From: Deltaproteobacteria bacterium | GTDB taxonomy: Bacteria > Desulfobacterota > Desulfobacteria > Desulfobacterales > JAFDFH01 | Reading direction: 5' to 3' | NCBI GenBank assembly: GCA_019309945.1 | Contig: JAFDFH010000004.1 | Coordinates: 1 to 32,930, forward strand | DNA: 32,930 nucleotides | Part shown: positions 8,835 to 17,144 of the stretch, in pieces | How the letters are laid out: every line of letters starts with the position of its first letter | Numbering within the stretch: the first letter of the stretch is position 1 | Made by a program: the position numbers and the translations under genes | Notes under the pieces: model-generated | What the model saw: only the letters and a program-made list of their open reading frames with translations | Databases searched by the model: none | What the model was told of the DNA's origin: nothing

Positions 8835-8869
8835 AAACATAATGCGTCTATTCATGGCTTGACGTACAA

Positions 8870-8899
8870 TTGAAAGTTTGCCATACGTTTGCCTATAAT
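8870..8899 (+). promoter_or_regulatory. Candidate promoter for the BrxC-like gene
   Basis: TTGAAA (8870-8875), an 18-bp spacer and a consensus TATAAT (8894-8899), about 90 bp before the GTG start at 8989. It lies outside repeat A copy 2, beginning 28 bp after its right target duplication, so it belongs to the host sequence rather than the element. Confidence 0.5.
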
Positions 8900-8988
8900 T
8901 AACAAATTCTTATTCTTTAATATTTGGGAAATTTTCTCTCGGTTTGCAAGAATTCCACCCAATGAAAGTATCGGATTAAGGTTTACCC

Positions 8989-10095
8989 GTGAAACCAGAT
9001 CGGATAGATATTCTTCCCCTGCGACAGCTTAAGTTTGGCTTCGACCAGCAGGACAAACAGCACGCAGCAGAGGTGCTCGCCCGTATTGACGGGTACATCG
9101 CCAACGCGCAAAAGGTTGTCGTGTCTGATTTGATGGTTGATTTTGGTTGCGGATCGAAGAATTGGTCTAAAGAAAGGATAAGTATGCTACTATCCGAGTT
9201 AATCCATGACGATAAAATCGAGTTTGAGTTTGAAAATATTAAAATCGGAAAAAAAGAGGCCCTGCGGTTGCTCTTGAAACCCTCACAATGTGAAGCGGTC
9301 GGTATTGTCCATGCCCAGATTGTTGCGGATGAGGATCTTATAGCCGCCCGAAAACTGGTGAAATTACTTTTAGGGACCGAGGCTCCTCCAAAGCAGAATG
9401 AACTTTGCCGCATTCTGCGCAAGCACCTGAATGGCTGGAAAAACGATCTGGAGAAATTTAAACGATTGGCGGATACGGGTAAATTTCCGGGAAACAGCAC
9501 CATCGATGCTGTCCGGAAGCCCACAGAAAGGCTCTTAGCCCTCCACGAACCGTATCGGTTTATTGATGCGATAAACCGTGAGCGCCAGCAACTCCTGAAT
9601 GTTAGCAAAATCTTCATCGTGTTAAAAGAATTTTACACAGTCAGGATTCATGTCTGGTACGCGCTTGTTGAGGCTTTGGATGCTTTCAGATCCAATTTGT
9701 CAATACTGCAGAAAGACCCCCGGTCGGAAACAGCTCTGCAGGAACTTTGCAGGATCTTTCACGCCGATGAACCTTTTGGCCTTCTGGATAACGTCTTTGA
9801 GCTTATCGCCACGGTTAAAACAGTCAACGACGAGATTGTACTGGAGCAGACGACCGCTGCCAGGGATGCCGCCCATGAGAAAATTGAAAAAATGATCCAG
9901 TGCGTCAGGTGTGCCTTAGATAACACGAACGCCCAAAGAGAGCTGCGCAATCGAGCACTTTATCCTTTACAGGGAATAAAAAAGGGCCTGGGCAGGGCAA
10001 ACAGTTTGACATCGATTGAAGATCTTCTCAACCATGCCCAGGACAAGCTTGATTTATCCCTGGATCACATTGATGAGATCACTTCTGTTCGATAG
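8989..10095 (+). CDS. Orphan protein resembling the C-terminal part of BREX BrxC (tentative)
   Basis: 368 aa, starting at GTG with AAGG about 8 nt upstream; the only nearby ATG (8962) runs into a stop after five codons. The protein is soluble and largely alpha-helical. Its order of segments recalls the region after the ATPase domain of BrxC/DUF6079 proteins: a small winged-helix-like part (about 55-90, 'NWSKERISMLLSELIHDDKI'), then 'IVADEDLIAARKLVKLLLGTEA' (about 110-131), then long helical stretches to the C-terminus. No Walker A or B motif exists here or upstream, and no other BREX gene is in the window. It is either a stand-alone helical protein or a remnant of a lost defence locus. The match is from memory of family patterns, so it is weak. 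The reading frame is intact and has its own promoter candidate. Confidence 0.45.
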   Translation: MKPDRIDILPLRQLKFGFDQQDKQHAAEVLARIDGYIANAQKVVVSDLMVDFGCGSKNWSKERISMLLSELIHDDKIEFEFENIKIGKKEALRLLLKPSQCEAVGIVHAQIVADEDLIAARKLVKLLLGTEAPPKQNELCRILRKHLNGWKNDLEKFKRLADTGKFPGNSTIDAVRKPTERLLALHEPYRFIDAINRERQQLLNVSKIFIVLKEFYTVRIHVWYALVEALDAFRSNLSILQKDPRSETALQELCRIFHADEPFGLLDNVFELIATVKTVNDEIVLEQTTAARDAAHEKIEKMIQCVRCALDNTNAQRELRNRALYPLQGIKKGLGRANSLTSIEDLLNHAQDKLDLSLDHIDEITSVR

Positions 10096-10217
10096 GCAAA
10101 GGGCACGCGCACCCGGCGGCAGAGATTTCTCTTTGCTTGAAACTCCATGTAGGCGAGGGGGCTGGCAGGTGGCGGCGTAATACCTTTGGATGATGAGTAA
10201 ATATTGAGGATTGGACA

Positions 10218-10715
10218 ATGGGTGTATATGATATCAGATCACCGGAGGAATGGCAGAAAATTCTGGATGATGTCTGTCAAGCATCCGGGATGCCGGCGGC
10301 CCTTGTAGACGCCAAAAGTGTAGTACTGCAAAGCAGTGGAAAGAGATGTCCGCTTTGTGCAAAAATCCGGTCAATAAATGAATCGCTGTCATTTATATGC
10401 GCTCAGACGCAACAGTTCATGGTTGAAACGTCCAGGACTTCTCGGAGGCCGGTGATTGATGCTTGTGAGGCGGGCATGTTGAAATTCTTAATACCGCTGT
10501 TCTTAGATGGAGAGTTCACAGGATCAGTTACCGTCTGCGGTTGTTCTTTTCCGGGAGAAGAAATTGAAGTCTTTGGCATTTCACAGGTCACAAAGATGAA
10601 AGAAGACGAAATTATCAGTCTCGTAAAACAGGTGCCTGAAATCGAGCAGGCAAAGGTAGATGAGATCGTAGATCGGTTGTTTCAGAAACTCAAAAGCGAG
10701 GGACACGGTCAATAG
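10218..10715 (+). CDS. Stand-alone PocR-type ligand-sensing domain protein
   Basis: 165 aa forming a single PocR-like sensory domain (PF10114): a WQKILDDVCQASGMPAALVD opening, a central cysteine-rich part with C44, C47, C61 and C83 ('DACEAGMLKFLIPLFLDGE'), then C107 and C109 before the end. In other proteins this domain is fused to AraC regulators, kinases or chemoreceptors and senses small ligands; the cysteine pattern suggests a metal or redox group. No output domain is attached. GAGGA lies about 7 nt before the ATG. It sits 122 bp after the BrxC-like gene and 61 bp before the DUF362 ferredoxin gene, on the same strand. The partner it signals to is unknown. Confidence 0.7.
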   Translation: MGVYDIRSPEEWQKILDDVCQASGMPAALVDAKSVVLQSSGKRCPLCAKIRSINESLSFICAQTQQFMVETSRTSRRPVIDACEAGMLKFLIPLFLDGEFTGSVTVCGCSFPGEEIEVFGISQVTKMKEDEIISLVKQVPEIEQAKVDEIVDRLFQKLKSEGHGQ

Positions 10716-10776
10716 CATTCATTTAGCGTCTCGGAAATTCATCATCTGAACAGTTTGGTACGAATTCGGGGGGGGC

Positions 10777-11883
10777 ATGAAAAGTAGGGTCTATTTTATC
10801 GATCTAAGGGCGACCTTCAAAGAGAACTTTGTCGCCAAAATGGAAAGACTTTTAAAAACGGTGGGTCTTTGCGGTGCCGTTAAAGAAAGAGAACTTGTTG
10901 CTGTGAAGCTTCATTTCGGAGAATTAGGGAACACCGCCTTTATCCGTCCTGTTTTTTTGCAAAAGATTGTTAAATCCATTAGAGACGCCGGCGGGGTTCC
11001 CTTCCTGACCGATGCCAATACGCTTTACGCCGGAACCCGAAGCGATGCGCCCAGTCATCTTGCCACAGCGATTCAAAACGGTTTTGCGTATCCCGTAGTG
11101 AATGCACCCCTTATAATTGCAGATGGTTTGAGAGGGAAGAGTGAAATATCTGTAACTATAAATCAGAAGCGTTTCAAAAAGGTCTATATCGCTTCGGAGA
11201 TCATTCATGCGGATTCGTTGATATCGGTCGCTCATTTCAAAGGCCATGAACTCTCCGGGTTTGGCGGAACCATTAAAAATCTGGGCATGGGATGTGCCTC
11301 TCGAAAGGGAAAGATGGCACAGCATTCGAGCGTCTGTCCAAAAGTGAAAAAGAAGAAATGTGTTGGCTGCGGAGATTGTATTGATCATTGCTCGCGAAAA
11401 GCATTAAAGCTGGTAGAACAAAAAGCTGAAATTAATTCCAAGAAATGTATCGGTTGTGGGGAATGTATCCTCGTATGCCCCAATAATGCCATCCAAATTC
11501 AGTGGAACCGGTCTATTCCGGAATTCCTGGAAAATATGGTTGAATACACCAAGGGGGTGCTGCAGGGTAAAAAAGAGAAGGCATTATTTTTGAATTTTAT
11601 TACCGATGTCTCTCCGGCGTGTGATTGCCTGCCCCTTAACGATGCACCCATCGTAAGAGATATTGGGGTTGTTGCTTCCAAAGATCCTATTGCGATTGAT
11701 CAGGCGTCGGTCGATCTTGTGAATCAGGAACAGGCGCTTCCAGGTTCATGCCTTACAAAAAACACGCAGCCGGGGGAAGACAAGTTTGCGGGAATGTATC
11801 CAAAAGTGGACTGGACCATCCAGCTCGATTACGGGCAACGTCTAGGGCTTGGAAGTCGCAGTTATGAGCTTGTCAAAATATAA
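10777..11883 (+). CDS. DUF362 domain protein with two [4Fe-4S] clusters
   Basis: 368 aa. A DUF362 domain is interrupted by a bacterial-type ferredoxin module with two CxxCxxCxxxC clusters (C195/198/201/205 and C224/227/230/234). The 'VKLHFGELGNTAFIRP' segment (about 43-58) and 'AHFKGHELSGFGGTIKNLGMG' region (about 152-172) are typical of the family, which is common in anaerobes and thought to act in electron transfer or cofactor metabolism; no reaction is established. No signal peptide or Tat motif is visible, so it is cytoplasmic. A G-rich run (GGGGGGG) directly upstream of the ATG serves as ribosome binding site. It ends 27 bp from the convergent MBL-fold gene. Confidence 0.88.
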   Translation: MKSRVYFIDLRATFKENFVAKMERLLKTVGLCGAVKERELVAVKLHFGELGNTAFIRPVFLQKIVKSIRDAGGVPFLTDANTLYAGTRSDAPSHLATAIQNGFAYPVVNAPLIIADGLRGKSEISVTINQKRFKKVYIASEIIHADSLISVAHFKGHELSGFGGTIKNLGMGCASRKGKMAQHSSVCPKVKKKKCVGCGDCIDHCSRKALKLVEQKAEINSKKCIGCGECILVCPNNAIQIQWNRSIPEFLENMVEYTKGVLQGKKEKALFLNFITDVSPACDCLPLNDAPIVRDIGVVASKDPIAIDQASVDLVNQEQALPGSCLTKNTQPGEDKFAGMYPKVDWTIQLDYGQRLGLGSRSYELVKI

Positions 11884-11910
11884 TCACTCGAGTTTGGAAT
11901 AAGATAAAAA

Positions 11911-12762
11911 CTATCTGAGGTGAAAAATTTCCCCGCATTGATCCTGGGTCGCTACGTTTATCTTTGTTTTGTAGTGGGCTAATGCCTCTTGAACACGATT
12001 TAAGGCTTTGTGAGGGGTATTGTTCGTTTCGCTTAGGTGGGCTAAAATAACGTATAACAGCCGATCGTGTTTCAATTCATATAAAAGGTTTTTTGAATCC
12101 TCATTGGAAAGATGACCGGTTCGGCTCTTAATACGTTGTTTTAAAGGCCATGGATAAGGTCCTTCCATAAGCATGGTTACATCGTGATTTGCTTCCAGAA
12201 TTAATAAATCGCATGCTTTAAGATGCTCTTTAACAACGCTTGTTGCAACTCCAAGATCGGTTGCAATTCCAATCTTGGACCCGTTTTGCTTAACCGTAAA
12301 ACCGGCCGGATCTTTTGCATCATGGGAAATGGGAAAGGGATGCACGGTTAATGTATTGATCATGAAGGTTGCACCGCACTCGAAAGTTATTAGGTCGAGA
12401 ATATTTCCTAATTGGGCTTGGCCGGCCTTTTTTGTTTTGTGGCTAATATAAACCGGGAGATTATAACGACGGGATAGAACACCGACGCCCTGGATATGAT
12501 CCGTATGCTCATGGGATACAAGAATGGCATCAAGATTTTCAGGGCATAATCCTTTTGATTTTAACCGGCGTTCGATTTCGATTCCGGACAGCCCCGCGTC
12601 AACAAGTATGGAGGTACAGCCGTCGGAAATGAAAATTGTATTTCCCTTGCTGCCGCTTGCCAGTATGCAAACGGCAAGGTTATAGTCGGGTTTCGCATTA
12701 CAACCCCGTGTGACCGAATCCCCCGGTATTACGTTCTGTTTCATCAAGGTGTTCCACGACAT
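11911..12762 (-). CDS. MBL-fold metallo-hydrolase (YycJ/WalJ-like)
   Basis: Metallo-beta-lactamase fold phosphodiesterase-type protein. Zinc motif H84-x-H86-x-D88-H89 ('VSHEHTDHIQG'), a following 'PISHDAKDPAGF', 'ILEANHD' and late 'HLSNEDS' match the YycJ/WalJ group, which is linked to cell-wall control or nucleic-acid processing. A typical homologue starts near 'VCILASGSKGN' (residue 31), but no start codon exists there. The gene therefore begins inside dut, overlapping it by 65 bp (ATG 12762) or 47 bp (ATG 12744, with GGAA about 9 nt before). It is the last gene of the long minus-strand run. Confidence 0.82.
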   Translation of the reverse strand: MSWNTLMKQNVIPGDSVTRGCNAKPDYNLAVCILASGSKGNTIFISDGCTSILVDAGLSGIEIERRLKSKGLCPENLDAILVSHEHTDHIQGVGVLSRRYNLPVYISHKTKKAGQAQLGNILDLITFECGATFMINTLTVHPFPISHDAKDPAGFTVKQNGSKIGIATDLGVATSVVKEHLKACDLLILEANHDVTMLMEGPYPWPLKQRIKSRTGHLSNEDSKNLLYELKHDRLLYVILAHLSETNNTPHKALNRVQEALAHYKTKINVATQDQCGEIFHLR

Positions 12763-13159
12763 TTAATCTGGCCTGATAAACCCGTTGAATAATCATCTGG
12801 GCGATTCTATCACCACGGCGAATCGTATATCTGTTTTTACCCAGGTTGATGACCGCAATCATTATTTCACCACGATAGTCCGAATCAATCGTGCCCGGTG
12901 AATTGATAAGGCCAATACCATGCTTTATGGCCAAACCGCTTCTTGGACGAATTTGGGCTTCAAACCCCTCCGGAACAGCAATCGCAAAACCGCTGGGTAT
13001 CAGTGAAATTGCTCCGGGTTCAAGAATAGCCTCTTTTTCAACTGCAGCACATATGTCCATACCGGCAGACTGCGGTGTCATATAACGGGGCAACGGAATA
13101 TCCGCGTTTAAATCCGGTTTTAAGCGAAGAAATTGAATGGTAGGGGGTTGATCCTTCAT
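12698..13159 (-). CDS. dut: Deoxyuridine triphosphatase (dUTPase)
   Basis: Hydrolyses dUTP to dUMP and pyrophosphate, keeping uracil out of DNA and feeding dTMP synthesis. All five trimeric dUTPase motifs are visible in 153 aa: I 'AGMDICAA', II 'PRSGLAIKHGI', III 'GTIDSDYRGEI' with the catalytic-site Asp and Tyr, IV 'GDRIAQMII', and V 'RNTGGFGHTG' (a slightly altered RGSGGFGSTG). Its ATG overlaps the stop of the M16 protease gene by 4 bp (ATGA at 13156-13159), and its own end overlaps the MBL-fold gene, so all three are likely translated from one message. Confidence 0.96.
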   Translation of the reverse strand: MKDQPPTIQFLRLKPDLNADIPLPRYMTPQSAGMDICAAVEKEAILEPGAISLIPSGFAIAVPEGFEAQIRPRSGLAIKHGIGLINSPGTIDSDYRGEIMIAVINLGKNRYTIRRGDRIAQMIIQRVYQARLNVVEHLDETERNTGGFGHTGL

Positions 13160-14418
13160 GCGATGATGTCTTCGAATGATTTTTTATCTGTAAGCGGCCC
13201 CAGCAGGGTAAGTGCAAGCCCATTTCTTTGAAAAAGATGTTCGGCCAGGTCGAGAATCTCTTCTTCTGTAACCGACTCGATTTTATCCACAATTTCATTC
13301 AAGGGTATGTTATAGCCAAGATGGATCTCATTTTGCGCAAGTCGAAACATCTGGTTGTCGACACTTTCTGATGCAAGTAGAAGGCCTCCCTTTGTAAATT
13401 CTTTGGCATGACGCAGCTCGTCTGGCTCAACTGGTTTTTTCTTTAGTTTGAGCATTTCCTTTAAAATCAAGTTGATGGCGTTTTGTGCACGTTTAGGATC
13501 GACGCCTACATAGGCCCCGAACATACCGGTGTCGACATAAGATGATATAAATGAATAGACCGCATAGGCAAGACCCCGTCGCTCCCGTATCTCCTGAAAG
13601 AGTCTTGAACTCATATTGCCCCCCAGGATTGTATTCAGGAGCGAAAAGGCATAGCGCCGGGGATCGGTTATGGACAGGCCTTTTGTTCCTAAACAAACAT
13701 GAACCTGTTCAAGTTCTCTGGTGTGCAGTTCAACCCCTGAGCACCCTGTGGGGGTTACCCGTTGAGGAAGTGCGTCACCGATCTGAATGGATTCAAAGGC
13801 CGGGCCAACCCGGTCAACAAAGCGATCATGGGTTAAATTCCCCGCAGCCGAAATGACAATACAATCCGGCTTATAATACTGGTGAAAAAAAGTCTTTAAT
13901 ACTTTAGCATCGAAACTGATAATGTTTTCACGGGTGCCGAGAATGGATTGTCCCAAACCGTTATCACCCCAATAGGCATTTCCTGAAAGTATGTGAACGT
14001 ATTCCTCAGGGCTGTCCTCGACCATTCCGATTTCCTGGAATATAACCGGCCGCTCTTTTTCGACCTCCTCGGCATCAAATACGGAGTTTAAAAATATGTC
14101 AGAGAGAATATCGACCATGGTTTCCAGATGAGCGTCCATTACCCTGGCATGGTAGCAGGTCGTTTCCATGGTCGTAAAGGCGTTTGTTTGGCCCCCGATC
14201 GCATCAAATTCTTTGGCAATTTGAAATGCTGTTCGTTTCCGGGTTCCTTTGAAAATCATGTGTTCAATAAAGTGGGAGAGCCCGCTTTCCGATACGGCTT
14301 CATCTCTGGCCCCCACATTTACCCATACTCCCATGGACACGCTGCGAACATGCGCCATCGCTTTGGTAAGAATTCTGACACCGTTTTTAAGGATGGTCTT
14401 ATTTACCATTGTTGTCAT
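13156..14418 (-). CDS. M16-family zinc protease (insulinase-like, processing-peptidase type)
   Basis: 420 aa, with the inverted zinc motif HxxEH at H49-F-I-E52-H53 and the third ligand E129, exactly 76 residues on as the family requires. The C-terminal half is the usual M16C domain including 'RRGLAYAVYSF'. It resembles the single-chain peptidase often found beside pnp (ymxG/mlpA type), and here it follows pnp by 8 bp. Two starts are possible: ATG 14418, or ATG 14409 (MVNKTILKNG), which is better spaced from the GGAAG sequence just after the pnp stop; the latter is probably right. No signal peptide. Its biological substrate is unknown. Confidence 0.92.
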   Translation of the reverse strand: MTTMVNKTILKNGVRILTKAMAHVRSVSMGVWVNVGARDEAVSESGLSHFIEHMIFKGTRKRTAFQIAKEFDAIGGQTNAFTTMETTCYHARVMDAHLETMVDILSDIFLNSVFDAEEVEKERPVIFQEIGMVEDSPEEYVHILSGNAYWGDNGLGQSILGTRENIISFDAKVLKTFFHQYYKPDCIVISAAGNLTHDRFVDRVGPAFESIQIGDALPQRVTPTGCSGVELHTRELEQVHVCLGTKGLSITDPRRYAFSLLNTILGGNMSSRLFQEIRERRGLAYAVYSFISSYVDTGMFGAYVGVDPKRAQNAINLILKEMLKLKKKPVEPDELRHAKEFTKGGLLLASESVDNQMFRLAQNEIHLGYNIPLNEIVDKIESVTEEEILDLAEHLFQRNGLALTLLGPLTDKKSFEDIIA

Positions 14419-14426
14419 CTTCCGCT

Positions 14427-16514
14427 TTAGTTTTCTTCTTCGAGGGCGTCCTTGAGGCTCAGGCGAATTTTTCCATCCCTGGTTATTTCGAGAACTTTGA
14501 CTTTGATGATATCCCCCTCCTTTACAATATCGGTCACCTTCTTGACACGGTATGGAGCAAGTTGTGAGATATGCACAAGTCCGTCTGTTCCAGGGAGTAT
14601 TTTAACAAAGGCTCCGAAATCCATAATTTTTACGACGGTCCCTTCGTAAATACGGCCAACTTCCGGTTCCAATATAATTTCATTTATCATATTTGAGGCT
14701 GCTTCCCCTTCTTCCTGGGAAAAAGCTGCAATTTTGACCAGGCCTGAATCGTCTACTTCGACGCGTGTATTTGTTTCAGCCTGAATCGTTCTGATTATTT
14801 TCCCACCCGGTCCGATAATTTCACGGATTTTATCAGGCTTTATCTGGATGGTGATTATTTTAGGAGCATAAGGAGAGATTTCTTTACGGGGTTCCCTAAG
14901 GGCTTCCAGCATCTTGTCAAGAATGAAAAGTCGTCCGACCCGGGCTTGTTCAAGGGCTTTTTCCATAATATCTTTGGAAAGTTCATGGATCTTAATGTCC
15001 ATTTGTAGAGAGGTTATACCATCTTTTGTGCCTGCTACTTTGAAGTCCATATCGCCCGTATGATCTTCATCTCCAAGAATATCAGACAGGATCACCACCT
15101 GGTCCCCTTCTTTAACCAGTCCCATTGCGATTCCGGAAACCGGGGCTTTTATGGGAACACCTCCGTCCATAAGCGCAAGACTGGCTGAACATACAGTAGC
15201 CATGGATGAAGAGCCGTTGGACTCAAAGACTTCCGAAACAATGCGAATGGTATAGTCAAACACTTCCTTGGGAGGCAGAACCTTTTCGATGGCTCTGGTC
15301 GATAGACCACCGTGGCCGATATCCCTCCGACTGGGTCCGCCGAGGCGTTTTACTTCTCCGACCGAATAGGGTGGAAAATTATAGTGGAGCATAAAAGGCC
15401 TGAATTCTTCTCCGAGTAACGTTTCCACGCGCTGTTCATCCGGGCCCGAACCAAGGGTGAGGACACCCAGCACCTGGGTTTCTCCGCGGGTAAAGAGAGC
15501 ACTGCCGTGGGGTCGTGGAAGTATTCCGGTTTTACAGGTAATCGACCGTATTTCATCAAATTTTCTTCCATCAATACGGCGTCCTTCCTTCAGGACAAGT
15601 TCGCGCGCGATGCTTTTTTGTAAATCATGAAATATTTCTGATATTTCTTTCTCGCAATGGGCGTAATCATTTTTAAGCGTTTCAAATAGCTCTGATTGGA
15701 CCGCACCAATCGCTTGGTTACGTTGTATTTTCCCGGGGACGAGGATGGCTTCCCGCAGGGACGAAGCGGCTTTCGTGTCAATCTTGCGGACCAGTTCCTC
15801 GTCCTTTATAGGTGGCAAATAAAACCGTTTGGTTACCCCGGCAGACTCCTTGAGTTTTAGTTGGATATCAATAATCGGCTGCATTTCCTGATGACCGAAA
15901 AAAATGGCTTCAAGCATATCAGCTTCACTGACCATGTTGCCGCCACCTTCCACCATAACCACCCCGGTTTTTGAACCGGCGATAATGAGGTTGATATCGC
16001 TTTCTGCTAGTTCCGGGATCGCCGGATTTATTATAAATTGACCGTTTATACGTCCGACCCGAATACATGCAATGGGTCCTGCGAACGGAATGTTTGATAT
16101 TTCAAGTGCAGCAGACGCACCGATCATCGCAAGGATATCCGGTTCAGTTTCAGGGTCCATGGACAGAACCGTTGCAATCACCTGAGTTTCATAACGATAC
16201 CCTTTGGGAAAGAGCGGCCGAATGGGGCGGTCGATCAGACGGGCGGTTAATGTTTCCTTTTCACTGGGTCTTCCGATTTCACGCCTGAAATAGTTTCCCG
16301 GTATCCGTCCGGCGGCATAAATTTTTTCCTGATATTCAACTGTAAGCGGTAAAAAATCAATTTCAGCCCTTAACTCATTAGAAGACACAACCGCAACCAA
16401 TACGATTGTATCTCCATACTGGACCACTACTGAACCCGATGCTTGTTTGGCAATCGTCCCGGTCTGAATGCTCAGGATCTTACCACCGAGTTCTGTGTTA
16501 AATGAATTTTCCAT
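14427..16514 (-). CDS. pnp: Polyribonucleotide nucleotidyltransferase (PNPase)
   Basis: Phosphorolytic 3'-5' exoribonuclease and polymerase of RNA turnover. 695 aa with two RNase PH-like cores (about 10-220 and 310-540) separated by a helical domain, then KH (about 555-615, 'IIGPGGKII') and S1 (about 620-690). Catalytic aspartates in 'GDEDHTGDMDF' (D482, D488) match those known in the E. coli enzyme. TAGGAG lies upstream of the ATG. As in many bacteria it follows rpsO, but here after an unusually long 286-bp gap. No RNase III-type stem-loop comparable to the E. coli pnp leader can be stated with confidence. Confidence 0.98.
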   Translation of the reverse strand: MENSFNTELGGKILSIQTGTIAKQASGSVVVQYGDTIVLVAVVSSNELRAEIDFLPLTVEYQEKIYAAGRIPGNYFRREIGRPSEKETLTARLIDRPIRPLFPKGYRYETQVIATVLSMDPETEPDILAMIGASAALEISNIPFAGPIACIRVGRINGQFIINPAIPELAESDINLIIAGSKTGVVMVEGGGNMVSEADMLEAIFFGHQEMQPIIDIQLKLKESAGVTKRFYLPPIKDEELVRKIDTKAASSLREAILVPGKIQRNQAIGAVQSELFETLKNDYAHCEKEISEIFHDLQKSIARELVLKEGRRIDGRKFDEIRSITCKTGILPRPHGSALFTRGETQVLGVLTLGSGPDEQRVETLLGEEFRPFMLHYNFPPYSVGEVKRLGGPSRRDIGHGGLSTRAIEKVLPPKEVFDYTIRIVSEVFESNGSSSMATVCSASLALMDGGVPIKAPVSGIAMGLVKEGDQVVILSDILGDEDHTGDMDFKVAGTKDGITSLQMDIKIHELSKDIMEKALEQARVGRLFILDKMLEALREPRKEISPYAPKIITIQIKPDKIREIIGPGGKIIRTIQAETNTRVEVDDSGLVKIAAFSQEEGEAASNMINEIILEPEVGRIYEGTVVKIMDFGAFVKILPGTDGLVHISQLAPYRVKKVTDIVKEGDIIKVKVLEITRDGKIRLSLKDALEEEN

Positions 16515-16800
16515 TTTTATCTCCTAAACCGGACGAGCCGGAACCAAAAAAGTTTGGTTTTTTTAAATTTTTTCACAATTATTATCACGAAAGCACAATA
16601 ATCAGAAAATACGAAAAATTCTTTTTACTTTTTTGCTTTAGCACTTGCGTGTTTTCGTGATTGATTTTTATTTTTACCACAAAAACCACAAATTCTATTT
16701 AAAAGGTACTAAAGCAAAATGAGGTCATGCCAACGTCACAATGCTCTGTGAAAATGTGTTGTCCCTTCCGCCAAGATGCGGTGGGAAGCACTTTCGAGGT
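16515..16800. other. rpsO-pnp intergenic region with long inverted repeat
   Basis: A 286-bp gap inside an otherwise tight operon. It contains imperfect inverted arms ATCACGAAAGCAC (16584-16596) and GTGTTTTCGTGAT (16649-16661), 12 of 13 paired, enclosing a 52-nt AT-rich loop. Near pnp is AACCAAA-AAAG-TTTGGTT (16542-16559) followed by a T-run on the plus strand. No gene is visible. It could carry a pnp promoter or mRNA-stability structure; neither can be proven by eye. Confidence 0.5.
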
Positions 16801-17070
16801 CTATCTTCGCAACCCCAGGGTTCCAATGATGGTTCGGTATCTTTTTATGTCTTTGTTTTTTACGTAAGTTAGAAGTCGGCGTCGGCGACCGACCAATATC
16901 AACAAACCTCTTCTGGAGTGATGATCTTTTTTATGGACCTTCAGGTGTTCGGTAAGATAGGTAATCCGATGAGTCAGAAGCCCAATCTGAACCTCTGGAG
17001 AACCTGTATCCTTCTCATGGAGTTTAAATCGAGCAATGAGATTTTTTTTATCTTCTGCTGTCATAACCAC
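16801..17070 (-). CDS. rpsO: 30S ribosomal protein S15
   Basis: 89 aa; the canonical S15 pattern 'DTGSPEVQIGLLTHRI', 'HKKDHHSRRGLLILVGRRRRLL' and a C-terminal 'YRTIIGTLGLRR'. S15 binds 16S rRNA helices 20-22 and bridges to 23S rRNA. Start: an AGGAGG lies 10 nt before a GTG at 17070 and 16 nt before the in-frame ATG two codons later; spacing favours the GTG, giving an M-V-M-T start. It follows truB by about 74 bp, as in the classical truB-rpsO-pnp order. Confidence 0.98.
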   Translation of the reverse strand: MVMTAEDKKNLIARFKLHEKDTGSPEVQIGLLTHRITYLTEHLKVHKKDHHSRRGLLILVGRRRRLLTYVKNKDIKRYRTIIGTLGLRR

Positions 17071-17144
17071 TTTCTTTATACCTCCTATTAAAATGAAATT
17101 CGTTGTAATTCGTTTAATGAATTTCCGATGTTGAATGTATCGCC

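Noticed and set aside
8976..9617. 213-codon minus-strand frame
   Set aside because: It lies opposite the better supported plus-strand gene, has Ser/Arg-rich shadow composition and no ribosome binding site.
16542..16565. AACCAAA/TTTGGTT hairpin plus T-run as a terminator
   Set aside because: The T-run follows only on the plus strand, where no transcript is expected; it would not stop the minus-strand operon.
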